A stretch of DNA of 64,000 bases from assembly GCA_002867475.1 (NCBI GenBank), contig PKTL01000069.1:1-64000 (forward strand). Direction: 5' to 3'. A program made the translations under genes and the position numbers. Each line of letters begins with the position of its first letter. The first letter of the stretch is position 1. Positions 1 through 7,170 of the stretch are shown in pieces. This DNA comes from Candidatus Woesearchaeota archaeon. Its GTDB lineage: Archaea > Nanobdellota > Nanobdellia > Woesearchaeales > BM511. The notes under the pieces were generated by a model. The model did no database searches, was not told the origin of the DNA, and saw nothing but the letters and a program-made list of their open reading frames with translations.

Positions 1-429
1 AACGTCTTCAAAGCAATCATATATTGTTTGGAATTCTCCAGAAACCTTTTGTTGAATCTCTTTTGCTAATGTTTTAGTTTCGGTTCCAAGTTTTTTTGCT
101 GCAAATTCTATGATCTTTTCAGCTTTTTGAGCAAGCTTTACACCTTCTTGCTTCAATCTTCTTTGGCTTTCACTAACTCTTCTAAGAGATAAGTCGATAT
201 GTCCTCTTTGTTCATTAACTTTTAGAACTTTACAGACTATAACTTTACCTTCTTTTACAAAGTCTCTTAAATTTCTGATCCTCCCAGGACTTATCTCACT
301 GATATGAATCATTCCTTGAAGATTCTTATATTCATCAAGTTTAGCAAATACAGAATTATATTGTATGTTAGTAACAGTACAGAGGATTAATTCGCCTTCC
401 TTTGGAAATCCTGTTTTTTTCTCTAACAT
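1..429 (-). CDS. eif2a: Translation initiation factor aIF2 alpha subunit (partial, N-terminal part)
   Basis: The reverse strand reads from an ATG at 429 off the left edge. The protein begins MLEKKTGFPKEGELILC and contains an S1/OB-type RNA-binding domain (GMIHISEISPGRIRNL, then VNEQRGHIDLSLRRVSE), typical of the alpha subunit of archaeal initiation factor 2, which helps deliver initiator Met-tRNA to the small ribosomal subunit. About 143 codons are visible and the C-terminal domain lies outside the window. It is followed upstream by S27e and L44e on the same strand, the usual archaeal L44e-S27e-aIF2alpha operon order, which supports the call. Confidence 0.9.
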   Translation of the reverse strand, partial: MLEKKTGFPKEGELILCTVTNIQYNSVFAKLDEYKNLQGMIHISEISPGRIRNLRDFVKEGKVIVCKVLKVNEQRGHIDLSLRRVSESQRRLKQEGVKLAQKAEKIIEFAAKKLGTETKTLAKEIQQKVSGEFQTIYDCFEDV

Positions 430-479
430 AGTTTGTTTTCTCCTATTTGATTATAAAAATGAAAAACGTTTTTAGACGT

Positions 480-665
480 TTATTCAAGCACTTCTAAGAT
501 TATTGCTTTAACTTTGCTTTTACCACCAGTTGGTTCAGCGATAACTTTTTCGCAAACTAAGCATTTCACTTCTGTACTTGTTTTTCCAAAGATTATCTGC
601 TCATTCTTGCATTTTGGGCATCTTACTTTGATAAATTTTGAAGTTGGTTCTTTTATGATTGTCAT
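480..665 (-). CDS. rps27e: Ribosomal protein S27e
   Basis: A 61-residue protein with a four-cysteine zinc ribbon (CPKC at about 16-19, CLVC at about 35-38), the hallmark of S27e, a small-subunit protein shared by archaea and eukaryotes. The length matches the family. It lies between L44e and aIF2-alpha on the same strand, 12 bases after L44e, so the three are almost certainly cotranscribed. Nothing is unusual. Confidence 0.92.
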   Translation of the reverse strand: MTIIKEPTSKFIKVRCPKCKNEQIIFGKTSTEVKCLVCEKVIAEPTGGKSKVKAIILEVLE

Positions 666-677
666 TTTATTATACCT

Positions 678-989
678 CTAGATGAATTCGACCTTCTTTG
701 CTCTTACGCCGCTTGATTGAACGCTTGATTTCTTACATGTTTTGCATTCATATCTTAGATCTAGTTTCTTTGTAGTTTTCGCACCAGTCATCTTGAATTT
801 ACCGATTGCTGGTTTAGAACCGTATTTTCCTAGGTTACCTGCTCCTTTACCAAAGCCAGTTCTTGATTTAGCTGACTTAGCAAGAGGATGTGCTGCTCCA
901 GGAGTTCTTCTTTTAGCTTGTTTTATATTATGCTCTGTATGAGTCTTACAGTTCTTGCATAATCTTTTTGTTGTTTTTGGTAGTTTCAT
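678..989 (-). CDS. rpl44e: Ribosomal protein L44e
   Basis: A 103-residue basic protein with the L44e pattern: an N-terminal CKNC pair, a long basic linker rich in Gly, Lys and Ser (about 30-70), and a C-terminal CKTC pair. L44e is a large-subunit zinc protein near the E site. It is the first gene of the minus-strand L44e-S27e-aIF2alpha operon, with a strong BRE-TATA about 80 bases upstream. An ORF on the opposite strand here is only an antisense shadow. Confidence 0.92.
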   Translation of the reverse strand: MKLPKTTKRLCKNCKTHTEHNIKQAKRRTPGAAHPLAKSAKSRTGFGKGAGNLGKYGSKPAIGKFKMTGAKTTKKLDLRYECKTCKKSSVQSSGVRAKKVEFI

Positions 990-1066
990 TTTTTAAACGA
1001 TTAATAAATGACTAACGACAATGTCTACGCACTTGACGCTGTCACATAGAATCGGAATTTAGGTTT

Positions 1067-1083
1067 CTTTATAAAAGTTTCCC
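1067..1083 (-). promoter_or_regulatory. BRE-TATA promoter of the L44e operon
   Basis: Read on the minus strand this is GGGAAACTTTTATAAAG, a purine-rich BRE followed by a TATA box. It resembles the elements upstream of L7Ae and TFB in this window. It would place the start site near 1040, giving a leader of roughly 50 bases before the L44e ATG at 989. Confidence 0.6.
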
Positions 1084-1178
1084 TACAAATATTAAATTTA
1101 TATTGACAATGCTATTCATAACTTTTATAAATGATTAATCAGCTCTTCTAAAATATTAAACATCTAGGTGGAACATAA

Positions 1179-3035
1179 ATGGTAAAAAAGACTAAAACAC
1201 AAGAACATTACGACAAGAAAATCAAAGAAAATACTGAAAAAGCACTTGAACAGATGAAAAATCAAGGACCTCAACTTCCAAAAGAAGCACAAGAAAAGCT
1301 TGATGCAATAAAGAAGAAGATAGAAGGTTTTCAAAAAACCCTATTAAAAAAGTTTGATGAAGTTGTTCTAGGAATAAGTCTTTTGCCACCACAAAAAGAT
1401 GAGAAAGGAAATATAGTTCCTGATAAAATAAATGTTCTTGTTTTAATAGATGATACTGATCCAAAAAAGATAGCTAAATTGCAACTAAAAGAAAAATTAA
1501 GTGATTTCATTGCTAAAATGGCAAGTGACGCTGATAAAGATTTAATAGCCCAAACAGTGGTATTAAATGAGGTTTGGCAAAGTTGTTATGATGCAAAATA
1601 TGATTATCTTCAATTGATTGCTAGTGGTGCTCAAATATATGATAAAGGGATGCTTGCAGCAATCAAGATATCTGAAATACATAAGACTATGGTCTTGAAG
1701 AAGTTTGAAAAATATATTGTTTCTTATGTTTTGGCAGGAAGTTTTGTTCAAGGGAAAGCGACTGAGGAAAGTGATATTGATGTTTTCATAGTCATTGATG
1801 ATACAGATGTAAAGAAAATGACCAGAGCTGAACTTAAGGATAAATTACGAGCAATTATTCATGGTATGAGTTATGAAGCTCAAGCAATGACTGGAATTAA
1901 AAAACCATTCAACATCCAAACATATATACTTACTGATTTCTGGGAGAATATCAAGGAAGCAAATCCTGTAATATTCACATTTTTAAGAGATGGAATACCA
2001 TTCTATGACAGAGGAATTTTCATGCCTTGGAAACAGCTTCTTAGGATGGGGAAAGTAAAACCAAGTCCGGAAGCAATCGATATGATGATGAGTAGTGGCG
2101 AGCAGATGCTTAGCAGGATTGAAGCAAGGATTAAAGAGATAGGTATGGAAGACATATTTTACTCACTTCTTATGCCAAGTCAGGCTGCTATAATGCTTTA
2201 TGGAATACCTCCTCCAACACCAAAAGAGACACCTCAATTACTCAGAGAGATCTTTGTAAAAAAAGAAAAGATATTGGAAGAGAAATATGTTAAGACCTTA
2301 GAAGCTGTAATCCAGGTAAGAAAGGACTTAGAGCACGGTTCAAGGACTAAGTTTAGTGGAACAGAGCTAGACAAACACCTAACTGAGGCACATCAATTCC
2401 TTGAAAGATTAAACAAGCTTTTTAGCGAGATAGATATAAAGAAGGAATCAGAAACCGTCATAGAAACATATAATGATATAATAACAATGGTTAGAGACGC
2501 ACTTTCTTTTGAAGGTGTCGAAAAAATGCCAGAAAAAGATTTAGCAAAACTTTTCGATGAGCACATATTGCATAAAGGGTATATGCCTTCCAAATATAAG
2601 AAGGTCTTCGCTGATTTAGTCGAAGCTAAAAAAGATTATGATTCAAAGAAATTAACAAAAACTGAAGTTAATAAAGTGCAAAAAGAAAGTCGTGTATTCA
2701 TAAAAGAACTAGTTGAATATATCCAAAGAAAAAGAGGAAGAGAACTTGAAAGGACAAAAATAAGAGTTAAGCATGGAGACAAGTTTGGAGAGGTAATTCT
2801 TCTAGATAAAGATGCATTTGTAATCCATGACATTGACAATCCTGAAAAAGATGTCTCATTAGCAAAGATAGACTCAAAAGGAAGCCTTTCAGCATTGAAA
2901 AAATCCTCTTTGGTAGAGCTTGAAAAAGCACTAAGTAAGATTGCAATACCAAGCAAGGTATTTATCAAGCAACCAATCTTTAATAATATTAAAGAAATCT
3001 TTGGAGATGATGTTGAGATAATGCTCAATAATTAG
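1179..3035 (+). CDS. Tandem nucleotidyltransferase-fold protein
   Basis: A 618-residue cytoplasmic protein. At about 185-205 it has the polymerase-beta nucleotidyltransferase signature GSFVQGKATEESDIDVFIV (GS, then SDID metal ligands). About 120 residues earlier a similar segment, INVLVLIDDTDPKKI, echoes VFIVIDDTDVKKM but lacks the GS and paired acidic motif. The gene therefore seems to hold a degenerate and an intact copy of the same domain. The C-terminal half is helical and charged. Substrate is unknown; the family includes kanamycin-type, CCA-type and MNT-type transferases. The start follows an AGGTGG site. It converges with the next gene, overlapping by 4 bases. Confidence 0.75.
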   Translation: MVKKTKTQEHYDKKIKENTEKALEQMKNQGPQLPKEAQEKLDAIKKKIEGFQKTLLKKFDEVVLGISLLPPQKDEKGNIVPDKINVLVLIDDTDPKKIAKLQLKEKLSDFIAKMASDADKDLIAQTVVLNEVWQSCYDAKYDYLQLIASGAQIYDKGMLAAIKISEIHKTMVLKKFEKYIVSYVLAGSFVQGKATEESDIDVFIVIDDTDVKKMTRAELKDKLRAIIHGMSYEAQAMTGIKKPFNIQTYILTDFWENIKEANPVIFTFLRDGIPFYDRGIFMPWKQLLRMGKVKPSPEAIDMMMSSGEQMLSRIEARIKEIGMEDIFYSLLMPSQAAIMLYGIPPPTPKETPQLLREIFVKKEKILEEKYVKTLEAVIQVRKDLEHGSRTKFSGTELDKHLTEAHQFLERLNKLFSEIDIKKESETVIETYNDIITMVRDALSFEGVEKMPEKDLAKLFDEHILHKGYMPSKYKKVFADLVEAKKDYDSKKLTKTEVNKVQKESRVFIKELVEYIQRKRGRELERTKIRVKHGDKFGEVILLDKDAFVIHDIDNPEKDVSLAKIDSKGSLSALKKSSLVELEKALSKIAIPSKVFIKQPIFNNIKEIFGDDVEIMLNN

Positions 3036-3517
3036 TTTATTTTATTTATTATTTCTCTTATTATATCTTCTTCTTTTTTATTTTCTGTATGAATTGGAAT
3101 GCCTATATCTACCTCATTCACTTTATTATATACTTCTTTTGTAGCCTTGGTTCCAAGAGAATTTTTCCTATTTTTATCACGCAAAATACAAGATTTAAGG
3201 CTTGCTTTTAGAGAGAATATAATTAATTTGGATCCAAATAATTTTTTTAATTGGTTAATTTGGTCAATATAATAAAAACATCCATCTATAATATAAGATT
3301 CTAGTTTATTTGAAGTTATATCATTAAGTATTATTTTATTAATTTTATTAAAATTTTTTAATGGAATAAATCCTTCTTTTTCATCTAGGTGGTCTAAATC
3401 ATTATCTTCTAATATTTTATCTATTAAATAATATCTCCCATCTATTATTTTTGTCAATTTTTTAGATATAGTTGTTTTTCCAACACCTAAAGGCCCTCTA
3501 ATTAATATCATTTTCAT
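3032..3517 (-). CDS. Small P-loop kinase-like NTPase
   Basis: A 161-residue protein with a Walker A motif near the N-terminus (RGPLGVGKTTISKKL, about 8-22) and a LID-like basic segment (CILRDKNRKNSLG). This matches the shape of small adenylate-kinase, shikimate-kinase or gluconokinase-like enzymes, but the substrate cannot be told. It lies alone on the minus strand between two plus-strand genes. Its base composition is more A+T-rich than its neighbours, which could suggest relaxed selection or acquisition. Confidence 0.65.
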   Translation of the reverse strand: MKMILIRGPLGVGKTTISKKLTKIIDGRYYLIDKILEDNDLDHLDEKEGFIPLKNFNKINKIILNDITSNKLESYIIDGCFYYIDQINQLKKLFGSKLIIFSLKASLKSCILRDKNRKNSLGTKATKEVYNKVNEVDIGIPIHTENKKEEDIIREIINKIN

Positions 3518-3615
3518 GAATTTTAGATATTTTTTACAAATTTTAATAGTTTCCTTTTATTTGATTTCAATAAGTTTAAATATATCTTACTCATCACAGT
3601 TTTTAGGTGGGTAAT

Positions 3616-4158
3616 ATGAATTATAAAGTATATGATGCAATGACAATCAGTCCAGTGACTGTCTCAAAAGAAGAAACTGTACAACACGCAGCACAAAAGA
3701 TGAAACAAAACCATGTAGCTAGTCTTGTAGTAAGAGATGGCGACAAATTTATTGCATTAGTCACTGAAAAAGATATTACTCGAAAGCTTGCAGCAAACGG
3801 CTTAAGCGCAAATGATACAAAAGTCTCACAGATCATGAGTTCGAGTGTTAGAACAACAAGCAGCACTGCAGATATAATAAAAACACTTTCTATAATGAGC
3901 AAGATAAACCAAAGGCAGATGCCAGTAGTTGATAATGGAAAACTAGTCGGATTATTAACTTTAAAAGATGTATTGAGAGTACAACCTCAACTTTTTGGGC
4001 TTGTCTATGAGAATATAAACCTTAAAGAAGAAGACCGAAAACCAATATATAAGTCAGGACATAGCGAAGGAGTTTGCGAATCTTGTGGGTTATATAGTCA
4101 GAGATTAGTTGAAGTTGACGGTGAAATGGTTTGCGCTGAATGTAAAGAAATGCTTTAG
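3616..4158 (+). CDS. Paired CBS-domain protein with C-terminal zinc ribbon
   Basis: About 180 residues. Two CBS domains fill the first 125 residues (MTISPVTVSKEETVQHAA with LVTEKDIT; then VSQIMSSSVRT with GLLTLKDVL), normally a sensor of adenine nucleotides. The C-terminus carries a zinc ribbon (CESCG, then CAEC). Archaeal CBS proteins with such tails are common, and their partners are mostly unknown. I chose ATG 3616 over the in-frame GTG at 3607 because AGGTGG at 3605-3610 is a well-placed ribosome site and the GTG lies inside it. Confidence 0.85.
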   Translation: MNYKVYDAMTISPVTVSKEETVQHAAQKMKQNHVASLVVRDGDKFIALVTEKDITRKLAANGLSANDTKVSQIMSSSVRTTSSTADIIKTLSIMSKINQRQMPVVDNGKLVGLLTLKDVLRVQPQLFGLVYENINLKEEDRKPIYKSGHSEGVCESCGLYSQRLVEVDGEMVCAECKEML

Positions 4159-4194
4159 AAACATTTAAAAAGCAAAATATCTCTATAAACTCTT

Positions 4195-4713
4195 ATGAGC
4201 GCAGGAGGAAATTTAAGCGATTTAAATTATGATTCTGATTTAAACTATAAAGGCTATTTTGATTTTCAAGAAATCCTTCGTTTTATGAAGAAATGGATGG
4301 AAGACAGAGATCTATCATTCTATGAAAGAAGAGTAAATGTCAAAGGAGATCTCAAAGGCAATAGATACAAGATTAAATTAGAAGGTGACAAAAGAATAAA
4401 TCCTTATGTTAAATGGTATTTGATTGTTGAGATATTTGGTTTCGACATAGATCAACGCGAAGTTGTTGAAAAAGGGAAAAAAGTAAAAAAAGATTATGGA
4501 AGGCTTAAATTCATATTCGACGGAAAAATAATCCTCGATCCAGACAATCAATGGGAAAGTTCGGAATTTATGGAAAAATTAAGAGATAAATTTTTTCATG
4601 GAAAAGTTGTCAAATGGGATAATGACATGGTTTGGAGTGATGAATTATATTACTTGATGTATGCTCTTAAAGAAGATTTTTCAAGATATTTGGGTATGTA
4701 TTGTCTTGGATAA
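4195..4713 (+). CDS. Uncharacterised protein, paralogue of the next gene
   Basis: A 172-residue soluble protein I do not recognise. It resembles the following gene: both have an N-terminal helix (FDFQEILRFMKKWM here, FELKELFSLINSYF there), a strand-rich middle, and a tail with a conserved W-D followed by a long helix ending LGM/LNM (VVKWDNDMVWSDELYYLMY here, MTEWDGMLKQQ there). The pair probably arose by tandem duplication and is separated by 33 bases. No catalytic motif, signal peptide or membrane segment is seen. Confidence 0.6.
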   Translation: MSAGGNLSDLNYDSDLNYKGYFDFQEILRFMKKWMEDRDLSFYERRVNVKGDLKGNRYKIKLEGDKRINPYVKWYLIVEIFGFDIDQREVVEKGKKVKKDYGRLKFIFDGKIILDPDNQWESSEFMEKLRDKFFHGKVVKWDNDMVWSDELYYLMYALKEDFSRYLGMYCLG

Positions 4714-4746
4714 TTTTAAAAAGAATAAAAAAAGAAATAGGATAAG

Positions 4747-5277
4747 ATGGCAGAAAAACACACGATAATAGCAGGTGACAAAGTTTCATACTATGGGCTT
4801 TTTGAACTAAAAGAATTGTTTTCGCTTATTAATTCATATTTCAAGCAAGTAGGTTATGATAAAAGAGTAATAACCAATTCTCAACAAGTTTTTGATAACC
4901 ATAAAAGTGTGTTTGTTGAATTTAGACCATGGAAGACATTGACCGATTATGTCCAGTTTGAAATAAAATTAAAAATTTCTGCAGAATTTGAAGATGTTGA
5001 GATAAGAGTTGATGATATTCCAAAAATAGTGCAGAAAGGAGAGGTTTCTTGTCAATTCTTTGCAGCAGTGAAAACAGATTATGAAAAAAGCTGGGAACAA
5101 AAAGCTGAATATTTCTTCTTAAGAACATTATTTAATAAATTTGTATATAAGACCAAGATGACTGAATGGGACGGAATGCTAAAACAACAAACAGCACACC
5201 TAAAAGCGGAAATAAGTAGTTTCTTGAACATGAACAGATTCACTGAGGAACATAAGCATAGAAATCTGATAAAATAA
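4747..5277 (+). CDS. Uncharacterised protein, paralogue of the previous gene
   Basis: A 176-residue soluble protein, probably cotranscribed with the gene 33 bases upstream and similar to it at both ends and in overall length. The middle part is strand-rich with many charged residues (VQFEIKLKISAEFEDVEIRVDD). The shared WDGML/WDNDM motif near residue 140 may be structural. It could be a lineage-specific fold; no function can be assigned. Confidence 0.6.
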   Translation: MAEKHTIIAGDKVSYYGLFELKELFSLINSYFKQVGYDKRVITNSQQVFDNHKSVFVEFRPWKTLTDYVQFEIKLKISAEFEDVEIRVDDIPKIVQKGEVSCQFFAAVKTDYEKSWEQKAEYFFLRTLFNKFVYKTKMTEWDGMLKQQTAHLKAEISSFLNMNRFTEEHKHRNLIK

Positions 5278-5303
5278 TTAATTTATAGAACTATATAATT
5301 TGC

Positions 5304-5621
5304 CTAAAAAATATCTGCTACGGATTCGATTGCTGTTTTAGTACCAAGTTTGATTATAGGAAAATAAGAATTATTAATTTTTTCTAATGAATTAACATAT
5401 TCTGTTATACTTGGTCTGAATTTATCTTTTTCATCATCTTCTAAATCTTTAAATTTTTTTGTAAACCCATCAGGCAATGTTATTTCAAGAGTTTCATTTT
5501 ATAGTTCACTGATCAATTTTTTACTCATAAAATTTCTTGAATATTCGCCCATTTTTTGAAAGGTTAAGGGAATCCCTATTGAAACTATTGTTGGGCCATA
5601 TAATAATATATTTTCAAGAAT
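5304..5621 (-). pseudogene. Decayed gene with an in-frame TAA
   Basis: The minus strand has one long frame of about 105 codons with coding character, interrupted by a single TAA at 5499-5501. It reads ...PLTFQKMGEYSRNFMSK, then LISEL-stop-NETLEITLPDG, and ends ...TKTAIESVADIF at a TAG. No ATG lies at its upstream end; it opens just after another TAA at 5622-5624. It looks like the remains of a longer cytoplasmic protein gene. The family is not recognised. It occupies most of the gap between the paralogue pair and the L7Ae promoter. Confidence 0.45.
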
Positions 5622-5640
5622 TTAAGATATATTGAGTTAA

Positions 5641-5655
5641 GGAAACCTTTATAAA
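5641..5655 (+). promoter_or_regulatory. BRE-TATA promoter of the L7Ae operon
   Basis: GGAAACCTTTATAAA is a clear purine-rich BRE plus TATA box. The same GAAACCTTTATAAA occurs upstream of TFB (39178). It predicts a start near 5680 and a leader of about 135 bases before the L7Ae ATG, long for this genome. Confidence 0.6.
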
Positions 5656-5679
5656 GCAAACAGGATTTCTACTTTTTAT

Positions 5680-5698
5680 TCGAGAATACTATTCTCGA
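5680..5698. promoter_or_regulatory. Perfect 8-bp inverted repeat at the L7Ae start region
   Basis: TCGAGAAT, a 3-base spacer, then ATTCTCGA. It sits 25-40 bases downstream of the TATA box, where transcription should start. It could be an operator or a stem-loop at the 5' end of the mRNA. A second weak hairpin (AGGTC, five-base loop, GACTT) follows at about 5751-5765. Confidence 0.45.
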
Positions 5699-5813
5699 GA
5701 CCAATGATTAGATGAAAATAAGAACAAAGCAGATTCTTGTTGGATGAGAGGTCAAATCGACTTATTCTCAAAAAATAATCAAAAAATAAAATACCGAAGA
5801 CTCGGAGGAAAAA

Positions 5814-6134
5814 ATGGCAGACAATGAAAAAGTATACCAAGCAATCGAGCTTGCAAAATCAACAGGTAAAATAAGAAAAGGAACAAATGAAGTTACAAAA
5901 GCAATAGAAAAAGGACAAGCAAAACTAGTAGCAATCGCTTCAGACGTAAGTCCAAAAGAAATTGTAATGCACATGCCAATATTGGCAAAAGAAAAAGGAA
6001 TACCTTGTTTTGAAGTAGGCGTAAAAGAAGAATTAGGCGCTGCTGCAGGAATTCCAGTAGGAACAGCATCAGTTGTAGTGATTAAAGAAGGCGAAGCAAA
6101 AGACATAATTGCAGAACTAGCTAAGTCAGAGTAA
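5814..6134 (+). CDS. rpl7ae: Ribosomal protein L7Ae
   Basis: A 106-residue protein of the L7Ae/L30e/S12e fold. It has the RNA-contact segment [27 protein letters not shown] and the loop that binds kink-turns. Besides its place in the ribosome, L7Ae is a core protein of box C/D and H/ACA RNPs and of archaeal RNase P. A GGAGG site lies 6-7 bases before the ATG. It opens the operon L7Ae-S28e-L24e-NDK, a standard archaeal order. Confidence 0.93.
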   Translation: MADNEKVYQAIELAKSTGKIRKGTNEVTKAIEKGQAKLVAIASDVSPKEIVMHMPILAKEKGIPCFEVGVKEELGAAAGIPVGTASVVVIKEGEAKDIIAELAKSE

Positions 6135-6147
6135 GAAGGTTTCTAAA

Positions 6148-6414
6148 ATGGCTAAAAAAGATCAAGAACAACAAACAAAAGGAGGCGTCAATTTCACAAA
6201 CGCAGTTCCAGCAACCGTCGAAGAAATCGTCGGAAGAACAGGAACAAGAGGTGAAGCTATCCAAATAAGATGTAAAATCTTAGAAGGAAGAGATGCAAAC
6301 AAGATACTTCGAAGAAACGTTCGAGGACCTGTCCAAGTAGGTGATACCTTAATGCTTAGAGAAACTGAAATCGAAGCAAGACCTCTAAATAAGACAGGAA
6401 GAGGAAACGTATAG
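6148..6414 (+). CDS. rps28e: Ribosomal protein S28e
   Basis: An 88-residue OB-fold protein; the C-terminal [16 protein letters not shown] is diagnostic of S28e, a small-subunit protein near the mRNA exit. The N-terminus has a short acidic and Gln-rich extension (KKDQEQQTK) beyond the usual core of about 70 residues. It starts 13 bases after L7Ae. Confidence 0.93.
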   Translation: MAKKDQEQQTKGGVNFTNAVPATVEEIVGRTGTRGEAIQIRCKILEGRDANKILRRNVRGPVQVGDTLMLRETEIEARPLNKTGRGNV

Positions 6415-6424
6415 AGGGATTAAC

Positions 6425-6613
6425 ATGGCAGATTGTAGTTTTTGTGGAATAAAAATTGAAGTCGGAACAGGAAAAATCTATGTTAAGGCTGACGGAAGAG
6501 TATTCAATTTCTGCTCAAGCAAATGTGAAAAGAACTTTGTAGAGTTAAGAAGAAAACCAAGAAATACTCGATGGACAAAAGAATATCAAGATATAAAGAA
6601 ACAACAGAAATAA
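6425..6613 (+). CDS. rpl24e: Ribosomal protein L24e
   Basis: A 62-residue zinc protein with the L24e pattern CSFCG (4-8) and CSSKC (29-33), followed by a basic tail (RKPRNTRWTKEYQ). It is a large-subunit protein contacting the 30S interface. It is 10 bases after S28e in the same operon. Confidence 0.92.
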   Translation: MADCSFCGIKIEVGTGKIYVKADGRVFNFCSSKCEKNFVELRRKPRNTRWTKEYQDIKKQQK

Positions 6614-6622
6614 GGGTGAATT

Positions 6623-7108
6623 ATGATGATCGAAAGAACTTTAGTATTGATCAAACCAGATGGCGTACAAAGAGCTGTCGCGGGCAGAATAATCTCAAGA
6701 TTTGAAGATGTCGGCCTAAAGCTAGTAGCTATGAAAATGGTTTGGGTAGATGAGGACTTCTCAAAAAAGCACTATGCTGAACACATAGAAAAACCATTCT
6801 ATAAAGGACTAGAATCCATGATAACAATGGGTCCAGTTATAGCAATGACAATCGAAGGAGTCGAAGCAATAGCACTTGTGAGAAAAATGGTTGGCGCAAC
6901 AGAACCAAAATCAAGCGCACCAGGAACAATAAGAGGAGACTTTGCACATGTTAGCTATGGATACGCAGACGAAAAAGGAATCGGTGTAAAAAATCTCATA
7001 CATGCATCAGCAGATAAAAAAGATGCTGAAATAGAAGTTCCACTATGGTTCAACGACAAAGAGATTCATTCATATAAGACTGTGCACGATGCACACATAC
7101 TAGAATAG
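6623..7108 (+). CDS. ndk: Nucleoside diphosphate kinase
   Basis: A 161-residue enzyme that equalises nucleoside triphosphate pools by a phosphohistidine ping-pong reaction. It begins ERTLVLIKPDGVQR (Lys contacts phosphates) and carries GTIRGDFAHVSYG and NLIHAS, with the active-site His in the last motif. The usual sequence there is NxIHGSD, so the Gly-Ser-Asp positions are altered (HASAD). It follows L24e by 9 bases, the usual archaeal arrangement. Two adjacent ATG codons could both serve as start. Confidence 0.92.
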   Translation: MMIERTLVLIKPDGVQRAVAGRIISRFEDVGLKLVAMKMVWVDEDFSKKHYAEHIEKPFYKGLESMITMGPVIAMTIEGVEAIALVRKMVGATEPKSSAPGTIRGDFAHVSYGYADEKGIGVKNLIHASADKKDAEIEVPLWFNDKEIHSYKTVHDAHILE

Positions 7109-7170
7109 GTGAAAAACACGCGCAAAAGTATTTAACACTTTTGTGTGTTAAAATTCGGAGGAATTTAAAC

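Noticed and set aside
7141-7170. Longer N-termini beginning with TTG or GTG (for EF-2, EF-1-alpha, TFB, Spt4, S24e and others)
   Set aside because: These codons overlap or precede a good GGTG or GGAGG site placed before an ATG that matches the family's usual start.
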